The notes: a model not told the origin generated them from the letters alone. Shown: positions 21,521 through 30,566, counted from the first letter of the stretch. The stretch is DNA of 64,000 bases from Dokdonella fugitiva (GCF_004342425.1 NZ_SLWQ01000001.1:825280-889279); one strand, 5' to 3'. A program made the numbers and translations.

Positions 21521-22452
21521 GCGCGTTCTGGAGCTGGTTCATCATCCTGCTGGTCGTCGTCAACATCGTCGGCCTCGTCGCCCTGCTGTTCGCGACCGCG
21601 CGCCGCCGCGGCGGCGACGGCGCCGGCAGCGCGACCACCGGCCATGTCTGGGACGGCGACCTCGAGGAACTCAACAATCCACTGCCGCGCTGGTGGTTCG
21701 GCCTGTTCGTGCTGACCGTCGTCTTCGCGATCGGCTACCTCGTGCTGTATCCGGGCATGGGCAACTTCGCCGGCCGCCTCGGATGGACGTCCGGCGCCGC
21801 CGCCGCCGATGAACTGCGCGAGGCCAATGCGAAACTCGAAACGCTCTACGCGGGTTTTCGCGGCCGATCGCTCGACGCGCTCGCGCAGGATCCGAAGGCG
21901 GTGAAGATCGGCCGCAACGTGTTCGCCAATACCTGCGCCGCCTGCCACGGCTCGGATGCGCGCGGCGCAGTGGGCTATCCGAACCTCGTCGACGACGACG
22001 CGCTTTACGGCAGCGACGGCGAGACGATGCTCGCGAGCGTGATGCGCGGGCGCCACGGCGTGATGCCGCCGCTCGCCGCGACGCTGCCCGACGGCGGCGT
22101 CGACGAGGTCGCCCATTACGTGATGAGCCTCTCCGGCCGGCCGCACGACGCACGCCTCGCCGCGCTCGGCCAGCCTCGCTTCGAGACGATCTGCGCCGCG
22201 TGCCACGGCAAGGACGGCAAGGGTAACCACGCGCTCGGCGCACCGAACCTCACCGACGACATCTGGCTGCACGGTGGTGGCGACGTCGCCGCCGTGCGCG
22301 CCGCGATCACCGACGGCCGCAGCGGCACGATGCCGGCGTGGGCGTCCGTGCTCGGCGAAGACCGCGCGCGCCTCGCCGTCGCGTGGCTGCTGTCGCAGAA
22401 CCCGCAACGGGCGGGGGCGCCCTCCGCCGCACCGGCGGCCGGTGCGCAATGA
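21517..22452 (+). CDS. ccoP: cbb3-type cytochrome c oxidase diheme subunit
   Basis: A 311-residue protein with two N-terminal helices (residues 6-27 and 58-80, the second after NNPLPRWWF, a CcoP hallmark) and two cytochrome c domains with NTCAACHG and TICAACHG. Probable Met ligands lie in GVMPPLA and GTMPAWA. It is the electron entry subunit, taking electrons from soluble or membrane cytochromes c. ATGA overlaps join it to ccoQ and to the next small gene. Confidence 0.97.
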   Translation: MSAFWSWFIILLVVVNIVGLVALLFATARRRGGDGAGSATTGHVWDGDLEELNNPLPRWWFGLFVLTVVFAIGYLVLYPGMGNFAGRLGWTSGAAAADELREANAKLETLYAGFRGRSLDALAQDPKAVKIGRNVFANTCAACHGSDARGAVGYPNLVDDDALYGSDGETMLASVMRGRHGVMPPLAATLPDGGVDEVAHYVMSLSGRPHDARLAALGQPRFETICAACHGKDGKGNHALGAPNLTDDIWLHGGGDVAAVRAAITDGRSGTMPAWASVLGEDRARLAVAWLLSQNPQRAGAPSAAPAAGAQ

Positions 22453-22709
22453 CGATGCGCGACCATCGCGTCCATTGGTTCGGCGCGATCCTGTGGCCGT
22501 CGTTCTTCGCCGCGGGCGTCGCGACGATGGTGTTCTTCGCCGTCGTCGATCCGCTCGATCTCGCGACGATCACCTGGCCGCGCATCGCGTTCTCGCGCGA
22601 ACTCGGCTACTCGATCGGCTTCTTCATGTTCTGGCTCTGCACCGCGTCGGCGAGCCTGTTCACCGCGCTGCTGCTGCGCCCGCCCGCGCGGAACGGCAGG
22701 CAGCCGTGA
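22449..22709 (+). CDS. Small membrane protein of the cco cluster, function unknown
   Basis: An 86-residue protein with two hydrophobic segments (residues 12-32 and 53-75) joined by a short loop with DPLDLATITWPRI. The second helix carries FWLCTASAS. It lies between ccoP and ccoG, overlapping both by four bases (ATGA and GTGA), so it is translated with the oxidase genes and probably serves in assembly or stability. It is not CcoQ, CcoS or FixH, which are present separately. I do not recognise a named family. Confidence 0.78.
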   Translation: MTMRDHRVHWFGAILWPSFFAAGVATMVFFAVVDPLDLATITWPRIAFSRELGYSIGFFMFWLCTASASLFTALLLRPPARNGRQP

Positions 22710-24121
22710 ACGGGCAGTCCCGCAAGATCGACGTGCGCGTCGTCGACGGCGGCGCGCTCTATGCGAGGCAGCCGAAGGTCTATCCGCGCGAGATCGATGG
22801 CCGCTTCCAGCGCCTGCGCATCGCCGCGGTGTTCTGGCTGCTCGGCATGTTCTACGCGTTCCCGTGGATCAGCGTCGGCGGGCAGCAGCTCGTGCTGTTC
22901 GACCTGCCGGCGCGCCGCTTCCACGTGTTCGGCCTCACCTTCTGGCCGCAGGACTTCTACCTGCTCACCCTGCTGCTCATCATCGCCGCGCTGAGCCTGT
23001 TCTTCTTCACCGCGCTCGCGGGCCGGCTCTGGTGCGGTTACGCCTGCCCGCAGACGGTATGGACCGAAGTGTTCCTGTGGATCGAGCGGCGCATCGAGGG
23101 CGACCGCAACGCGCGCATGCGCCTGGACAAGGCGCCGTGGAACCGCAACAAACTCGCGCGCAAGACCGCCAAGCACGTCGCCTGGGTCGTGTTCGCGTTG
23201 TGGACCGGCTTCACCTTCGTCGGCTTCTTCACGCCGATCCGCGTACTCGGCGCCGAAGTCCTGCAGTGGCGGCTCGGCGGCTGGGAAGCGTTCTGGGTCC
23301 TGTTCTACTCGTTCGCGACCTGGGGTAACGCAGGCATGCTGCGCGAGCAGGTGTGCAAGTACATGTGCCCGTATGCGCGCTTCCAGAGCGCGATGTTCGA
23401 CCGCGACACGCTCGTGATCAGCTACGACGTCGCACGCGGCGAACCGCGCGGCCACCGTTCGCGCGCGCAGCTGCGCAGCGTCGATGCGGGCGTGGCGACG
23501 CGCACGCTCGGCGACTGCATCGACTGCCGCGCCTGCGTGCAGGTCTGCCCGACCGGCATCGACATCCGCGAAGGCCTGCAGATCGACTGCATCGCCTGCG
23601 CCGCGTGCATCGACGCCTGCGACGACGTGATGGACAAGATCGGCCTCGCGCGTGGCCTCATCCGCTACACCACCGAGAACGAACTGGGCGGCAAGGCACG
23701 GCGCATCCTGCGCCCGCGCGTGTTCGCCTACGCCGGCGCGCTGTGCGTGCTCGTCGCCGCGTTCGCGTGGGGCGTGGCCGCGCGCGCACCGCTGATCGCC
23801 GAAGTGCTGCACGACCGCAATGCGCTGTTCCGCAGCGTCGGCGACGGCGCGATCGAGAACAGCTACGCGGTCAAGCTCGCCAACAAGTCCGATCGCGCGG
23901 TCGCGCTGTCGCTGCACGCCGACACGCCGCTGCCACTACGCACGATCGGCAGCGCGAGCGTGTCGCTCGACCCCGGCGAGGTCTTTTCGCTGCCGCTGAC
24001 CCTGCGCGCCGAACCCGGCGCGGTGCGCGGACGCAATCCCGTCACGATCGTCGTCAGCGCCGACGACGGCCGCGAGCTCGCCCGCGCGAAGGCGCAGTTC
24101 TTCGCCCCGGAGTCCCCGTGA
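22706..24121 (+). CDS. ccoG: Cytochrome c oxidase accessory protein CcoG (FixG/RdxA)
   Basis: A 471-residue polyferredoxin-like membrane protein. It has membrane segments in residues 30-200, conserved CGYACPQTVW and CKYMCPYARFQSAMFD, then two [4Fe-4S] motifs, CIDCRACVQVCPTG and CIACAACIDAC, and a C-terminal periplasmic Ig-like domain (residues 350-471). CcoG reduces Cu(II) to Cu(I) for cbb3 assembly. Start: GTG 22706, overlapping the previous stop (GTGA). The family length is about 470. Confidence 0.96.
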   Translation: MNGQSRKIDVRVVDGGALYARQPKVYPREIDGRFQRLRIAAVFWLLGMFYAFPWISVGGQQLVLFDLPARRFHVFGLTFWPQDFYLLTLLLIIAALSLFFFTALAGRLWCGYACPQTVWTEVFLWIERRIEGDRNARMRLDKAPWNRNKLARKTAKHVAWVVFALWTGFTFVGFFTPIRVLGAEVLQWRLGGWEAFWVLFYSFATWGNAGMLREQVCKYMCPYARFQSAMFDRDTLVISYDVARGEPRGHRSRAQLRSVDAGVATRTLGDCIDCRACVQVCPTGIDIREGLQIDCIACAACIDACDDVMDKIGLARGLIRYTTENELGGKARRILRPRVFAYAGALCVLVAAFAWGVAARAPLIAEVLHDRNALFRSVGDGAIENSYAVKLANKSDRAVALSLHADTPLPLRTIGSASVSLDPGEVFSLPLTLRAEPGAVRGRNPVTIVVSADDGRELARAKAQFFAPESP

Positions 24122-24342
24122 ACACGCCCGCCGAATCCGTTCCCCCCGCATCGACGCGCTGGTATCGCGTCGTCGAGGTCTGGCTCATCGTCGTCCTGCT
24201 CGGCGCAACCGTGCTCGGCTCGCTCTCGCTCGTCGCGACCGCGATGCGCCATCCCGACGCGCACATCGTCGTGCCCGACGACGCGCCGCGGCCGGGCCAC
24301 CAGCCGCCGGCGCGGCCGGGCGCCGCGGCGTCGCGGCACTGA
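24118..24342 (+). CDS. Small single-helix protein in the FixH/CcoH position
   Basis: A 74-residue protein starting at GTG 24118 (GTGA overlap with ccoG). One membrane segment (about residues 19-41, VWLIVVLLGATVLGSLSLVA in part) is followed by a short Pro-rich tail. FixH/CcoH proteins sit between ccoG and ccoI in other genomes and are usually about 150 residues, with a periplasmic domain that is absent here. It may be a reduced FixH or an unrelated small subunit; the assignment rests on position. The next gene, ccoI, starts five bases later. Confidence 0.65.
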   Translation: MNTPAESVPPASTRWYRVVEVWLIVVLLGATVLGSLSLVATAMRHPDAHIVVPDDAPRPGHQPPARPGAAASRH

Positions 24343-24346
24343 GGCG

Positions 24347-26770
24347 ATGGCCGGCGCGTGCTTCCATTGCGGCGAGCCGGTCGGCGACGGCACGCCGCTG
24401 CTCGCGACCGTCGGCGGGCAGGCGCATGCGGTCTGCTGCATCGGCTGCCGCGCCGCAGTCGAGTGGATCGACGGCCTCGGCCTCGCCGACTACTACCGGT
24501 TGCGCGAAGGCGCTGGCACGCGCGCCGCGCCCGCGGACGACTTCGCCGAATGGGATCGGCCGCGCCTCGCGCGACGGCACGTGCGCGAGCTCGATGCAGG
24601 ACGCTGCGAGGCGACCGTGCTTGTCGAAGGCATGCATTGCAGCGCCTGCGCGTGGCTGATCGAACGCGCGCTCTCGCGCTGCGAGGGCGTGCACGAGGCG
24701 ACCGTGTCGCCGCTGGTGCAGCGCGTGCGCGTCGCGTTCGATCCGCGTCGCACGCGGCTGTCCGTGCTGCTTGCCGCGCTCGCGCGGCTCGGTTATCGAC
24801 CGCATCCGCTCGAGGGCGATCGCGTCGACGCGTTGCGCACGAGCGAGCGGCGCGCGGCGATGAAGCGCCTCATCGTCGCCGGCTTCGGCGCGATGCAGGC
24901 GATGATGTACGCGGTCGCCCTGTACGCGGGCGCGTTCGACGGCATCGCGCCGGCGGTGGCGGCGTTCCTGCGCTGGATGGGCATGCTCGTCGCGACGCCG
25001 GTCGTGCTGTACGCCGCGCGGCCGTTCTTCGCCGGTGCGCTGCGCGAATGGCGCGCGCGACGGCTGTCGATGGACACGCCGGTCGCACTCGCGATCGGCG
25101 CGATCTACACCGGCAGCGTGGTCGCCACCGTGCTCGGCGAGGGCGAGGTCTATTTCGACTCGGTCAGCATGTTCGTGTTCCTGCTGCTGCTCGGCCGCTA
25201 CGTCGAGCTGCGCGCGCGCCAGCGCGCGGGCGAGGTGGCCGATGCGCTGGTGCGCCTGCAGCCGGCGACCGCGCAACGCCTGGTCGACGGGACCTGCGAG
25301 ACGGTCGGCGTTCACGAACTCGAACCCGGCGAGGTCGTTCGCGTCGGCGCCGGCGCGACCATTCCCGTCGACGGCGTGCTGCACGGCGCGCGCTGCCGCG
25401 TCGACGAGTCGCTGCTGACCGGCGAATCCGCCGCCTGCCTGCGCGAGGCCGGCGACGAGGTCGTCGCCGGCAGCGTCGCCCTCGACGGTCCGATCGAGGT
25501 CGAGGTACGGCGGGTCGGGCCGGCGACCGTGCTGTCGACGCTCGCGCGCATGGTCGAGCGCGCCGCCGCGGCGCGCCCGCGCGTCGCCCGCCTCGCCGAT
25601 GCGGCGGCGGCGCGCTTCGTCCTGCGCGTGCTCGCGGCGACGGGCGTGGTCGCGCTCGCCTGGATGATCTTCGATCCGTCGCGCGCGTTCGCGAGCGCGG
25701 TCGCGGTGCTCGTGATCAGCTGTCCATGCGCGTTCGCGCTGGCCGCCCCGGCGGCGCTGACGCGTGCGGTCGGCGTGCTCGCGCGGCGCGGCGTCATGGT
25801 CGTCGACGCCGACGCGCTCGAAGCACTCGCCCGCGTCGAGCGCTTCGTGTTCGACAAGACGGGCACGCTGACCGAGCCGGCGATCGACCTCGCGCGCATG
25901 CGCATCGCCCGCGGTTCGCGCGCCTCCGCCCTCGCCGCTGCCGCGGCGCTCGAGCAGGGAAGCACGCATCCGTTCGCGCGTGCGCTGCGCGACGCCGCGC
26001 GTGGCCTCGCGCTGCCGGCGATCACGGCTGTGCGCGAGACCGGCGGCGGCGTGGCCGGTCATCTCGGCGGCCGCACGCTGCGACTCGGCCGCGCGGAGTT
26101 CGCGCTCGCCGCGGGCGACGACGGCGATGCCCTCGTGCTCGCCGACGACGACGGCGAGATCGCGCGCTTCCCGGTCGTCGAGCGCGTACGCGACGGCGCG
26201 CGCGCCGCGATCGACGCACTGCACGCGGCCGGTATCGCCTGCGAGATCGTCAGCGGCGATCATGCGCACCGCGTCCGTCGCGTCGCGACGACGCTCGGCA
26301 TCGCCGGGTGGCGCGCGGGCGCCACGCCCGCGGACAAGCTCGCGCACATCGCCGCGCTGCGTGATCGCGGCGTGGCGGTGGCCGCGGTCGGCGACGGCGT
26401 CAACGACGGGCCCGTGCTCGGTGGCGCCGACGTCGCGATCGCCCTCGGCGACGGCGCCGCGATCGCCCAGGCGGCGAGCGGCATCGTCCTCAGCGGCCCC
26501 GACCTCGGCCATCTGGTCGAGGCACGCGAGGTCGCGCGATGCATGCTCGCCGTCGTCCGTCGCAACCTGCGCTGGACGCTCGTCTACAATCTCCTCGCGA
26601 TCCCGCTCGCCGCGCTCGGCTTCGTGCCACCCTGGCTCGCGGCGATCGGCATGTCGGCCAGTTCGCTCATCGTCGTCGTGAACACGTTCGCGATCGGCCA
26701 CCACCGCGCCGCGCGGCGCCCGTCCGCGGTTGCGCCTGCGCCACCGCTGCCCCGGACGCAACCCGCATGA
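24347..26770 (+). CDS. ccoI: Copper-transporting P1B ATPase for cbb3 assembly
   Basis: An 807-residue CopA2/FixI-type pump that moves Cu(I) to the periplasm for the CuB centre of CcoN. An N-terminal Cys-rich segment (CFHCGEPV and CCIGCRAAV) precedes a heavy-metal-associated domain with GMHCSACAWLIE. Then come the actuator motif LLTGES, the membrane metal site SCPCAFALA, DKTGTLTEP (Asp503), the P1B histidine in GSTHPFARAL, and GDGVNDGPVLGGADVAIALG. It is the seventh gene downstream of ccoN and shares ATGA with ccoS. Confidence 0.95.
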   Translation: MAGACFHCGEPVGDGTPLLATVGGQAHAVCCIGCRAAVEWIDGLGLADYYRLREGAGTRAAPADDFAEWDRPRLARRHVRELDAGRCEATVLVEGMHCSACAWLIERALSRCEGVHEATVSPLVQRVRVAFDPRRTRLSVLLAALARLGYRPHPLEGDRVDALRTSERRAAMKRLIVAGFGAMQAMMYAVALYAGAFDGIAPAVAAFLRWMGMLVATPVVLYAARPFFAGALREWRARRLSMDTPVALAIGAIYTGSVVATVLGEGEVYFDSVSMFVFLLLLGRYVELRARQRAGEVADALVRLQPATAQRLVDGTCETVGVHELEPGEVVRVGAGATIPVDGVLHGARCRVDESLLTGESAACLREAGDEVVAGSVALDGPIEVEVRRVGPATVLSTLARMVERAAAARPRVARLADAAAARFVLRVLAATGVVALAWMIFDPSRAFASAVAVLVISCPCAFALAAPAALTRAVGVLARRGVMVVDADALEALARVERFVFDKTGTLTEPAIDLARMRIARGSRASALAAAAALEQGSTHPFARALRDAARGLALPAITAVRETGGGVAGHLGGRTLRLGRAEFALAAGDDGDALVLADDDGEIARFPVVERVRDGARAAIDALHAAGIACEIVSGDHAHRVRRVATTLGIAGWRAGATPADKLAHIAALRDRGVAVAAVGDGVNDGPVLGGADVAIALGDGAAIAQAASGIVLSGPDLGHLVEAREVARCMLAVVRRNLRWTLVYNLLAIPLAALGFVPPWLAAIGMSASSLIVVVNTFAIGHHRAARRPSAVAPAPPLPRTQPA

Positions 26771-26940
26771 ACATCATTCTCGCCCTCATCCCTGTCAGCC
26801 TGGTGCTGCTCGGCCTCGCCGTCGCGGCGTTCTTCTGGGCCGTCGACGCTGCGCAGTACGACGACCTCGACACGCCCGCACTCGCCCCGCTCGTCGACGA
26901 CGAGGCGGCCACGCGCGATGCCGGGCCAGCCCCGCGCTGA
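26767..26940 (+). CDS. ccoS: cbb3 oxidase maturation protein CcoS
   Basis: A 57-residue protein with an N-terminal helix, MNIILALIPVSLVLLG, and the family motif AAFFWAVDAAQYDDLD. CcoS is needed for heme and copper insertion into cbb3 oxidase. It is the last gene of the cluster, and its start overlaps the ccoI stop (ATGA). The tail is acidic. Confidence 0.92.
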   Translation: MNIILALIPVSLVLLGLAVAAFFWAVDAAQYDDLDTPALAPLVDDEAATRDAGPAPR

Positions 26941-27030
26941 GGGTGAGCAGCCGCCGCGCACGGCGGCCTCATCGGGACGCCACGCCGATGCTACGATGCC
27001 CCGCCCACGCGCCTTCGACCGACGCCCGCG

Positions 27031-27756
27031 ATGTCCGCCGCCGACGCCACGCCCACCCTGCTCGTCGTCGACGACGACGTCGCGATCGTCGAGCTCGTGC
27101 AGCGCTATTTCGGCCTGCACGGCTTCCGCGTCGTCGCGGCGGCCAATGGCGCCTCGATGCGCAGCGCGCTGGCGTCCGCGCCGATCGACATCGTGTTGCT
27201 CGACCTCGGCCTGCCGGGCGAGGACGGGCTCGAGTTGACGCGCTACCTGCGTGCCAGCTGGAGCGGACCCGTCGTCATCGTGAGCGGCCGCGGCGACACC
27301 GTCGATCGCATCGTCGGTCTCGAGCTCGGCGCCGACGACTACGTGACCAAGCCGTTCGACCTGCGCGAACTGCTCGCGCGCGTGCGCAGCGTGCTGCGCC
27401 GCAGCCGGGAACGCGGCGCCACGCGTCCCGCCAGCGCGGTCGCGCGCTTCGCCGGCTATGCGTTCGATGCCGCGTCGCGCACGCTCGTGCGCGAACACGA
27501 CGGCCAGGCCGTGGCATTGACCACCGGCGAGTTCGACCTGCTCGCCGCGTTCGTCGCGCGGCCGAACCAGGTGCTGTCGCGCGACGACCTCATCGGCGCG
27601 CTGCATGGCCGCGAGGCCGGCCCGTACGATCGCTCGATCGACATGCAGGTCGGCCGCCTTCGCCGCAAGATCGAAGCCGACCCGGCCGACCCGCAGCTGA
27701 TCAAGTCCGTGCGCGGCGCGGGCTACCTGTTCGCGGCCAGGATCGAACGTACATGA
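27031..27756 (+). CDS. OmpR-family response regulator
   Basis: A 241-residue regulator. The receiver domain spans residues 8-125 with the acidic pair VVDDD, phosphoacceptor Asp58 in VLLDLGLPG, and the Lys in YVTKPFD. The C-terminal winged helix (residues 140-238) has LTTGEFDLLAAFV and DRSIDMQVGRLRRKIE, as in OmpR/PhoB proteins. It shares ATGA with the hybrid kinase gene, so the two are a pair. It follows ccoS by 90 bases. The targets are unknown. Confidence 0.93.
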   Translation: MSAADATPTLLVVDDDVAIVELVQRYFGLHGFRVVAAANGASMRSALASAPIDIVLLDLGLPGEDGLELTRYLRASWSGPVVIVSGRGDTVDRIVGLELGADDYVTKPFDLRELLARVRSVLRRSRERGATRPASAVARFAGYAFDAASRTLVREHDGQAVALTTGEFDLLAAFVARPNQVLSRDDLIGALHGREAGPYDRSIDMQVGRLRRKIEADPADPQLIKSVRGAGYLFAARIERT

Positions 27757-29711
27757 ACGACGTCGCCACGCCGGACCTGTTCCGCACGCTGTTCGAGACC
27801 GCGCCCGACGCGACGATCGTGGTCGACCGCAGCGGCTGCATCGTGCTCGCCAATGCACAGGCCGAAGCGCTGTTCGGCCGCGCGCCGGGCGGCCTCGTCG
27901 GCGAGCCGGTGGAAGTGCTGCTGCCGGCCGCGTTGCGCGGTGGCCATGTCGCGCATCGCGAACGTTACATGGCGAACCCGCGCCTGCGGCCGATGGGCGC
28001 CGGCTTCGAACTCGTCGGCCAGCGCCTCGACGGCAGCGAGTTTCCGGTCGAGATCAGCCTGAGCCCGGTGCAGGGCGGCGCGCATCCGCTGTATGCCGCC
28101 TCGATCCGCGACATTTCCGAGACGCGGCGCGTGCGCCAGGCGCTTGCGCGCGCGCGGTACGACGCGGCCGTCGCCGAAGCCGGCCGCATCGCGCTCGAAT
28201 CGCGCGCGGTCGAGTCGCTGTTGCCGTCGATCCCGGGCATGGTCGCCGGCGCGCTCGGCATCGACGGCGTCGCGGTACTGCTGTCGTCGCCGCAGCGCGC
28301 CGGCGTGCAGGTGCAGGCCGCGCTCGGCGTGCCGCCGGCCCTGCTCGACGACCTGCCCGACCTGCTCGCACGCGACGACGACGGCGATGCCTTGCGCACC
28401 GCTGCTGCCGCGGCCGGCCTGCACCGCTCGGCTTGCCTGCCCCTGCGCGGCCGCTATGGCGCCGATGGCGCCCTGCTCGCGTTGTCTGCCGATGCATCGG
28501 CGTTCGACCGCGACCAGCTGCACTTCCTGCAGTCGATCGCCAACCTCCTGAGCGCGGCGCTGCAGCGACGCCACAGCGAGGAGCAGCTCGCGCATGCGCA
28601 GCGCCTCGAGGCGATCGGCCAGCTCACCGGCGGCGTCGCGCACGACTTCAACAACCTGCTCACGGTGATCTCGGGCAACCTGCAACTGCTGCAGGATGGC
28701 TTCGAAGGCGCCGAGCGCGAGCAGATCGTGCAGGGCGCGATGCGCGCGGTCGCGAATGGCGCCGCGCTCACGCGCAAGCTGCTCGCGTTCGCGCGGCGCC
28801 AGCGCCTGACGCCGCGCACGATCGCGTTGCCCGAATGGCTCGCCGACCTGCACGCGCTGCTGCGGCGCACGCTGGGCGAGAGCATCAGCGTGTCGATCCG
28901 ATGCCCGGCCGCGATACCCGCCGTCTACGCCGACCCGGGCGAACTCGACGCCGCGCTGGTCAACCTCGCGCTCAATGCACGCGACGCGATGCCGCGCGGC
29001 GGCAACCTCGAGATCGAAGTCGACGAGCTGCGCATCGATGCAGACGCCGAAGTCGCCGATCTCGCCGCCGGCCATTACGTCGTCATCAGCGTCGCCGACA
29101 CCGGCACGGGCATGCCGGCCGACGTGCTTGCCCGCGCGCTCGAGCCGTTCTTCACGACCAAGGACGCGGGCCGCGGCAGCGGCCTCGGCCTCAGCATGGT
29201 GTATGGCTTCGCGCGCCAGTCGGGCGGCTCGATGACGATCGCGAGCGAGCTCGGCTACGGCACGCGCGTCACGCTCTACCTGCCGGTGGCGACCGACGGC
29301 GCCGGCACGGCGCCGGCACCTGCCCCGTCCGCGACCCGCGGCGGCAAGGTCGTACTGGTGGTGGAGGACGAACCGGAGGTGCGCGGCATCGCCGTCGCCT
29401 TCATGCGCGCGCTCGGCCACCTGGCCCGCGTCGCCGCGAACGGCGAAGAAGCGCTGGCCCTGCTGCGCGAGGACGCCTCGATCGAGCTGCTGTTCACCGA
29501 CGTCGTACTCGGCAGCGGCATCAACGGCATCGAACTCGCGCGCGAAGCGCGCCTGCTCCGCCCGGGCCTGCCGGTCCTGCTCACCTCCGGCTACGAACGC
29601 ACCGGCGAAGACATCGACGACCCGAGCCTGCCACTGCTGCGCAAACCCTACCGCCGCGAAGCACTCGCCGAAGCCATCGACCGCCTGTTCGCCCGCGCCG
29701 CGCGGCCGTGA
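27753..29711 (+). CDS. Soluble hybrid sensor histidine kinase (PAS-GAF-HK-REC)
   Basis: A 652-residue kinase without membrane segments. A PAS domain occupies about residues 8-125 (ETAPDATIVVDRSG opens it), a GAF-like region residues 150-285, and the HisKA box GGVAHDFNNLLTVISGN carries the phospho-histidine near residue 296. HATPase boxes are NLALNARDAM (N), VADTGTGMP (G1) and GRGSGLGLSMVYGF (G2). A C-terminal receiver has Asp583 in LLFTDVVLGS. A cytoplasmic PAS sensor beside the cbb3 genes suggests redox or energy sensing, but no heme or flavin ligand can be assigned. Confidence 0.92.
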   Translation: MNDVATPDLFRTLFETAPDATIVVDRSGCIVLANAQAEALFGRAPGGLVGEPVEVLLPAALRGGHVAHRERYMANPRLRPMGAGFELVGQRLDGSEFPVEISLSPVQGGAHPLYAASIRDISETRRVRQALARARYDAAVAEAGRIALESRAVESLLPSIPGMVAGALGIDGVAVLLSSPQRAGVQVQAALGVPPALLDDLPDLLARDDDGDALRTAAAAAGLHRSACLPLRGRYGADGALLALSADASAFDRDQLHFLQSIANLLSAALQRRHSEEQLAHAQRLEAIGQLTGGVAHDFNNLLTVISGNLQLLQDGFEGAEREQIVQGAMRAVANGAALTRKLLAFARRQRLTPRTIALPEWLADLHALLRRTLGESISVSIRCPAAIPAVYADPGELDAALVNLALNARDAMPRGGNLEIEVDELRIDADAEVADLAAGHYVVISVADTGTGMPADVLARALEPFFTTKDAGRGSGLGLSMVYGFARQSGGSMTIASELGYGTRVTLYLPVATDGAGTAPAPAPSATRGGKVVLVVEDEPEVRGIAVAFMRALGHLARVAANGEEALALLREDASIELLFTDVVLGSGINGIELAREARLLRPGLPVLLTSGYERTGEDIDDPSLPLLRKPYRREALAEAIDRLFARAARP

Positions 29712-29741
29712 GGCGTTGGTCCTGCTTGTGTCGCTGCCCGC

Positions 29742-30464
29742 CTAGTGCACCGCCGCCTGGTCGGATGCGGCGCGGGCGAGGGCGTCGGCGTCGAGGATGG
29801 TCACGTCGCGGCGGCGCACGTCGATGAAGCCACGGTCGGCGAGGTGCGACAGCACGCGGCTGACGGTCTCGTGCTTGAGCGCGAGGTAGTTGGCCATGTC
29901 GATACGGCACATGCGCAGCACGAAGCGGTTCGGGTCGAGGCCGATGCGCGCGTGGCGGTCGGCGAGGTCGAGCAGGAATGCGGCGACGCGGCTTTCCGCG
30001 CCGAGCGTGCCGAGCGTGAGCATCCACTGGCGGTCGCGGCGGATCTCGGCGGCGAGCGATTCGGTCAGGCGCGCCTGCAGCGCGGGCACGCGCAGGCAGG
30101 CGGTGAGCATCGGCGGGTACGGCAATTCCCACACCTCCGAGTCCTCGAGCGCGACGACGTCGCAGGCGTAACGCGCGAGGCCGATCGATTCGACACCGAG
30201 CAGGTCGCCGCGCATGCGGAAGCCGGTCACCTGCTCGCGGCCGTCGTCGGCGAGTTCACTCGTCTTGAGGCAGCCGAAGTTGACAAGGAACAGCGCGTGG
30301 AACGGCTGGCCGGCGCGGTAGACGTGCTGTCCGGCCGCGACCTTGCGGCGCCCGACCCGGACGTGTTCGCGCAGCTCTTCGATGCCGATGTCGTCGCGCG
30401 CTTCGAATGCCGGGCGCGGTGCCTGCGCCAGCGGGCCTCGGTTGGTCGCTTCGTTCGCGTACAT
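29742..30464 (-). CDS. Crp/Fnr family transcription regulator without FNR cysteines
   Basis: A 240-residue regulator. A cyclic-nucleotide-binding-like beta-roll fills residues 30-150, with FNR-like stretches REQVTGFRMRGDLLGVESIG. The C-terminal helix-turn-helix RIDMANYLALKHETVSRVLSHL keeps the E..SR residues with which FNR reads TTGAT half-sites. The N-terminal FNR cluster (three closely spaced Cys before the beta-roll) is absent: no Cys occurs before NFGCLKTS. It therefore resembles a DNR/heme-type or other non-Fe-S member. ATG 30464 follows GGAGC. It is the obvious candidate for binding the Anr-like boxes in this window. Confidence 0.88.
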   Translation of the reverse strand: MYANEATNRGPLAQAPRPAFEARDDIGIEELREHVRVGRRKVAAGQHVYRAGQPFHALFLVNFGCLKTSELADDGREQVTGFRMRGDLLGVESIGLARYACDVVALEDSEVWELPYPPMLTACLRVPALQARLTESLAAEIRRDRQWMLTLGTLGAESRVAAFLLDLADRHARIGLDPNRFVLRMCRIDMANYLALKHETVSRVLSHLADRGFIDVRRRDVTILDADALARAASDQAAVH

Positions 30465-30566
30465 CGTGCAGCTCCGTCGTCTTCGATGGCGCAAAGTCTA
30501 GGAACCGGGCCGCCCGCGACGACGACGCCACGGACACGCTCGGTAACAGCGTGTAACACGCGCGAC

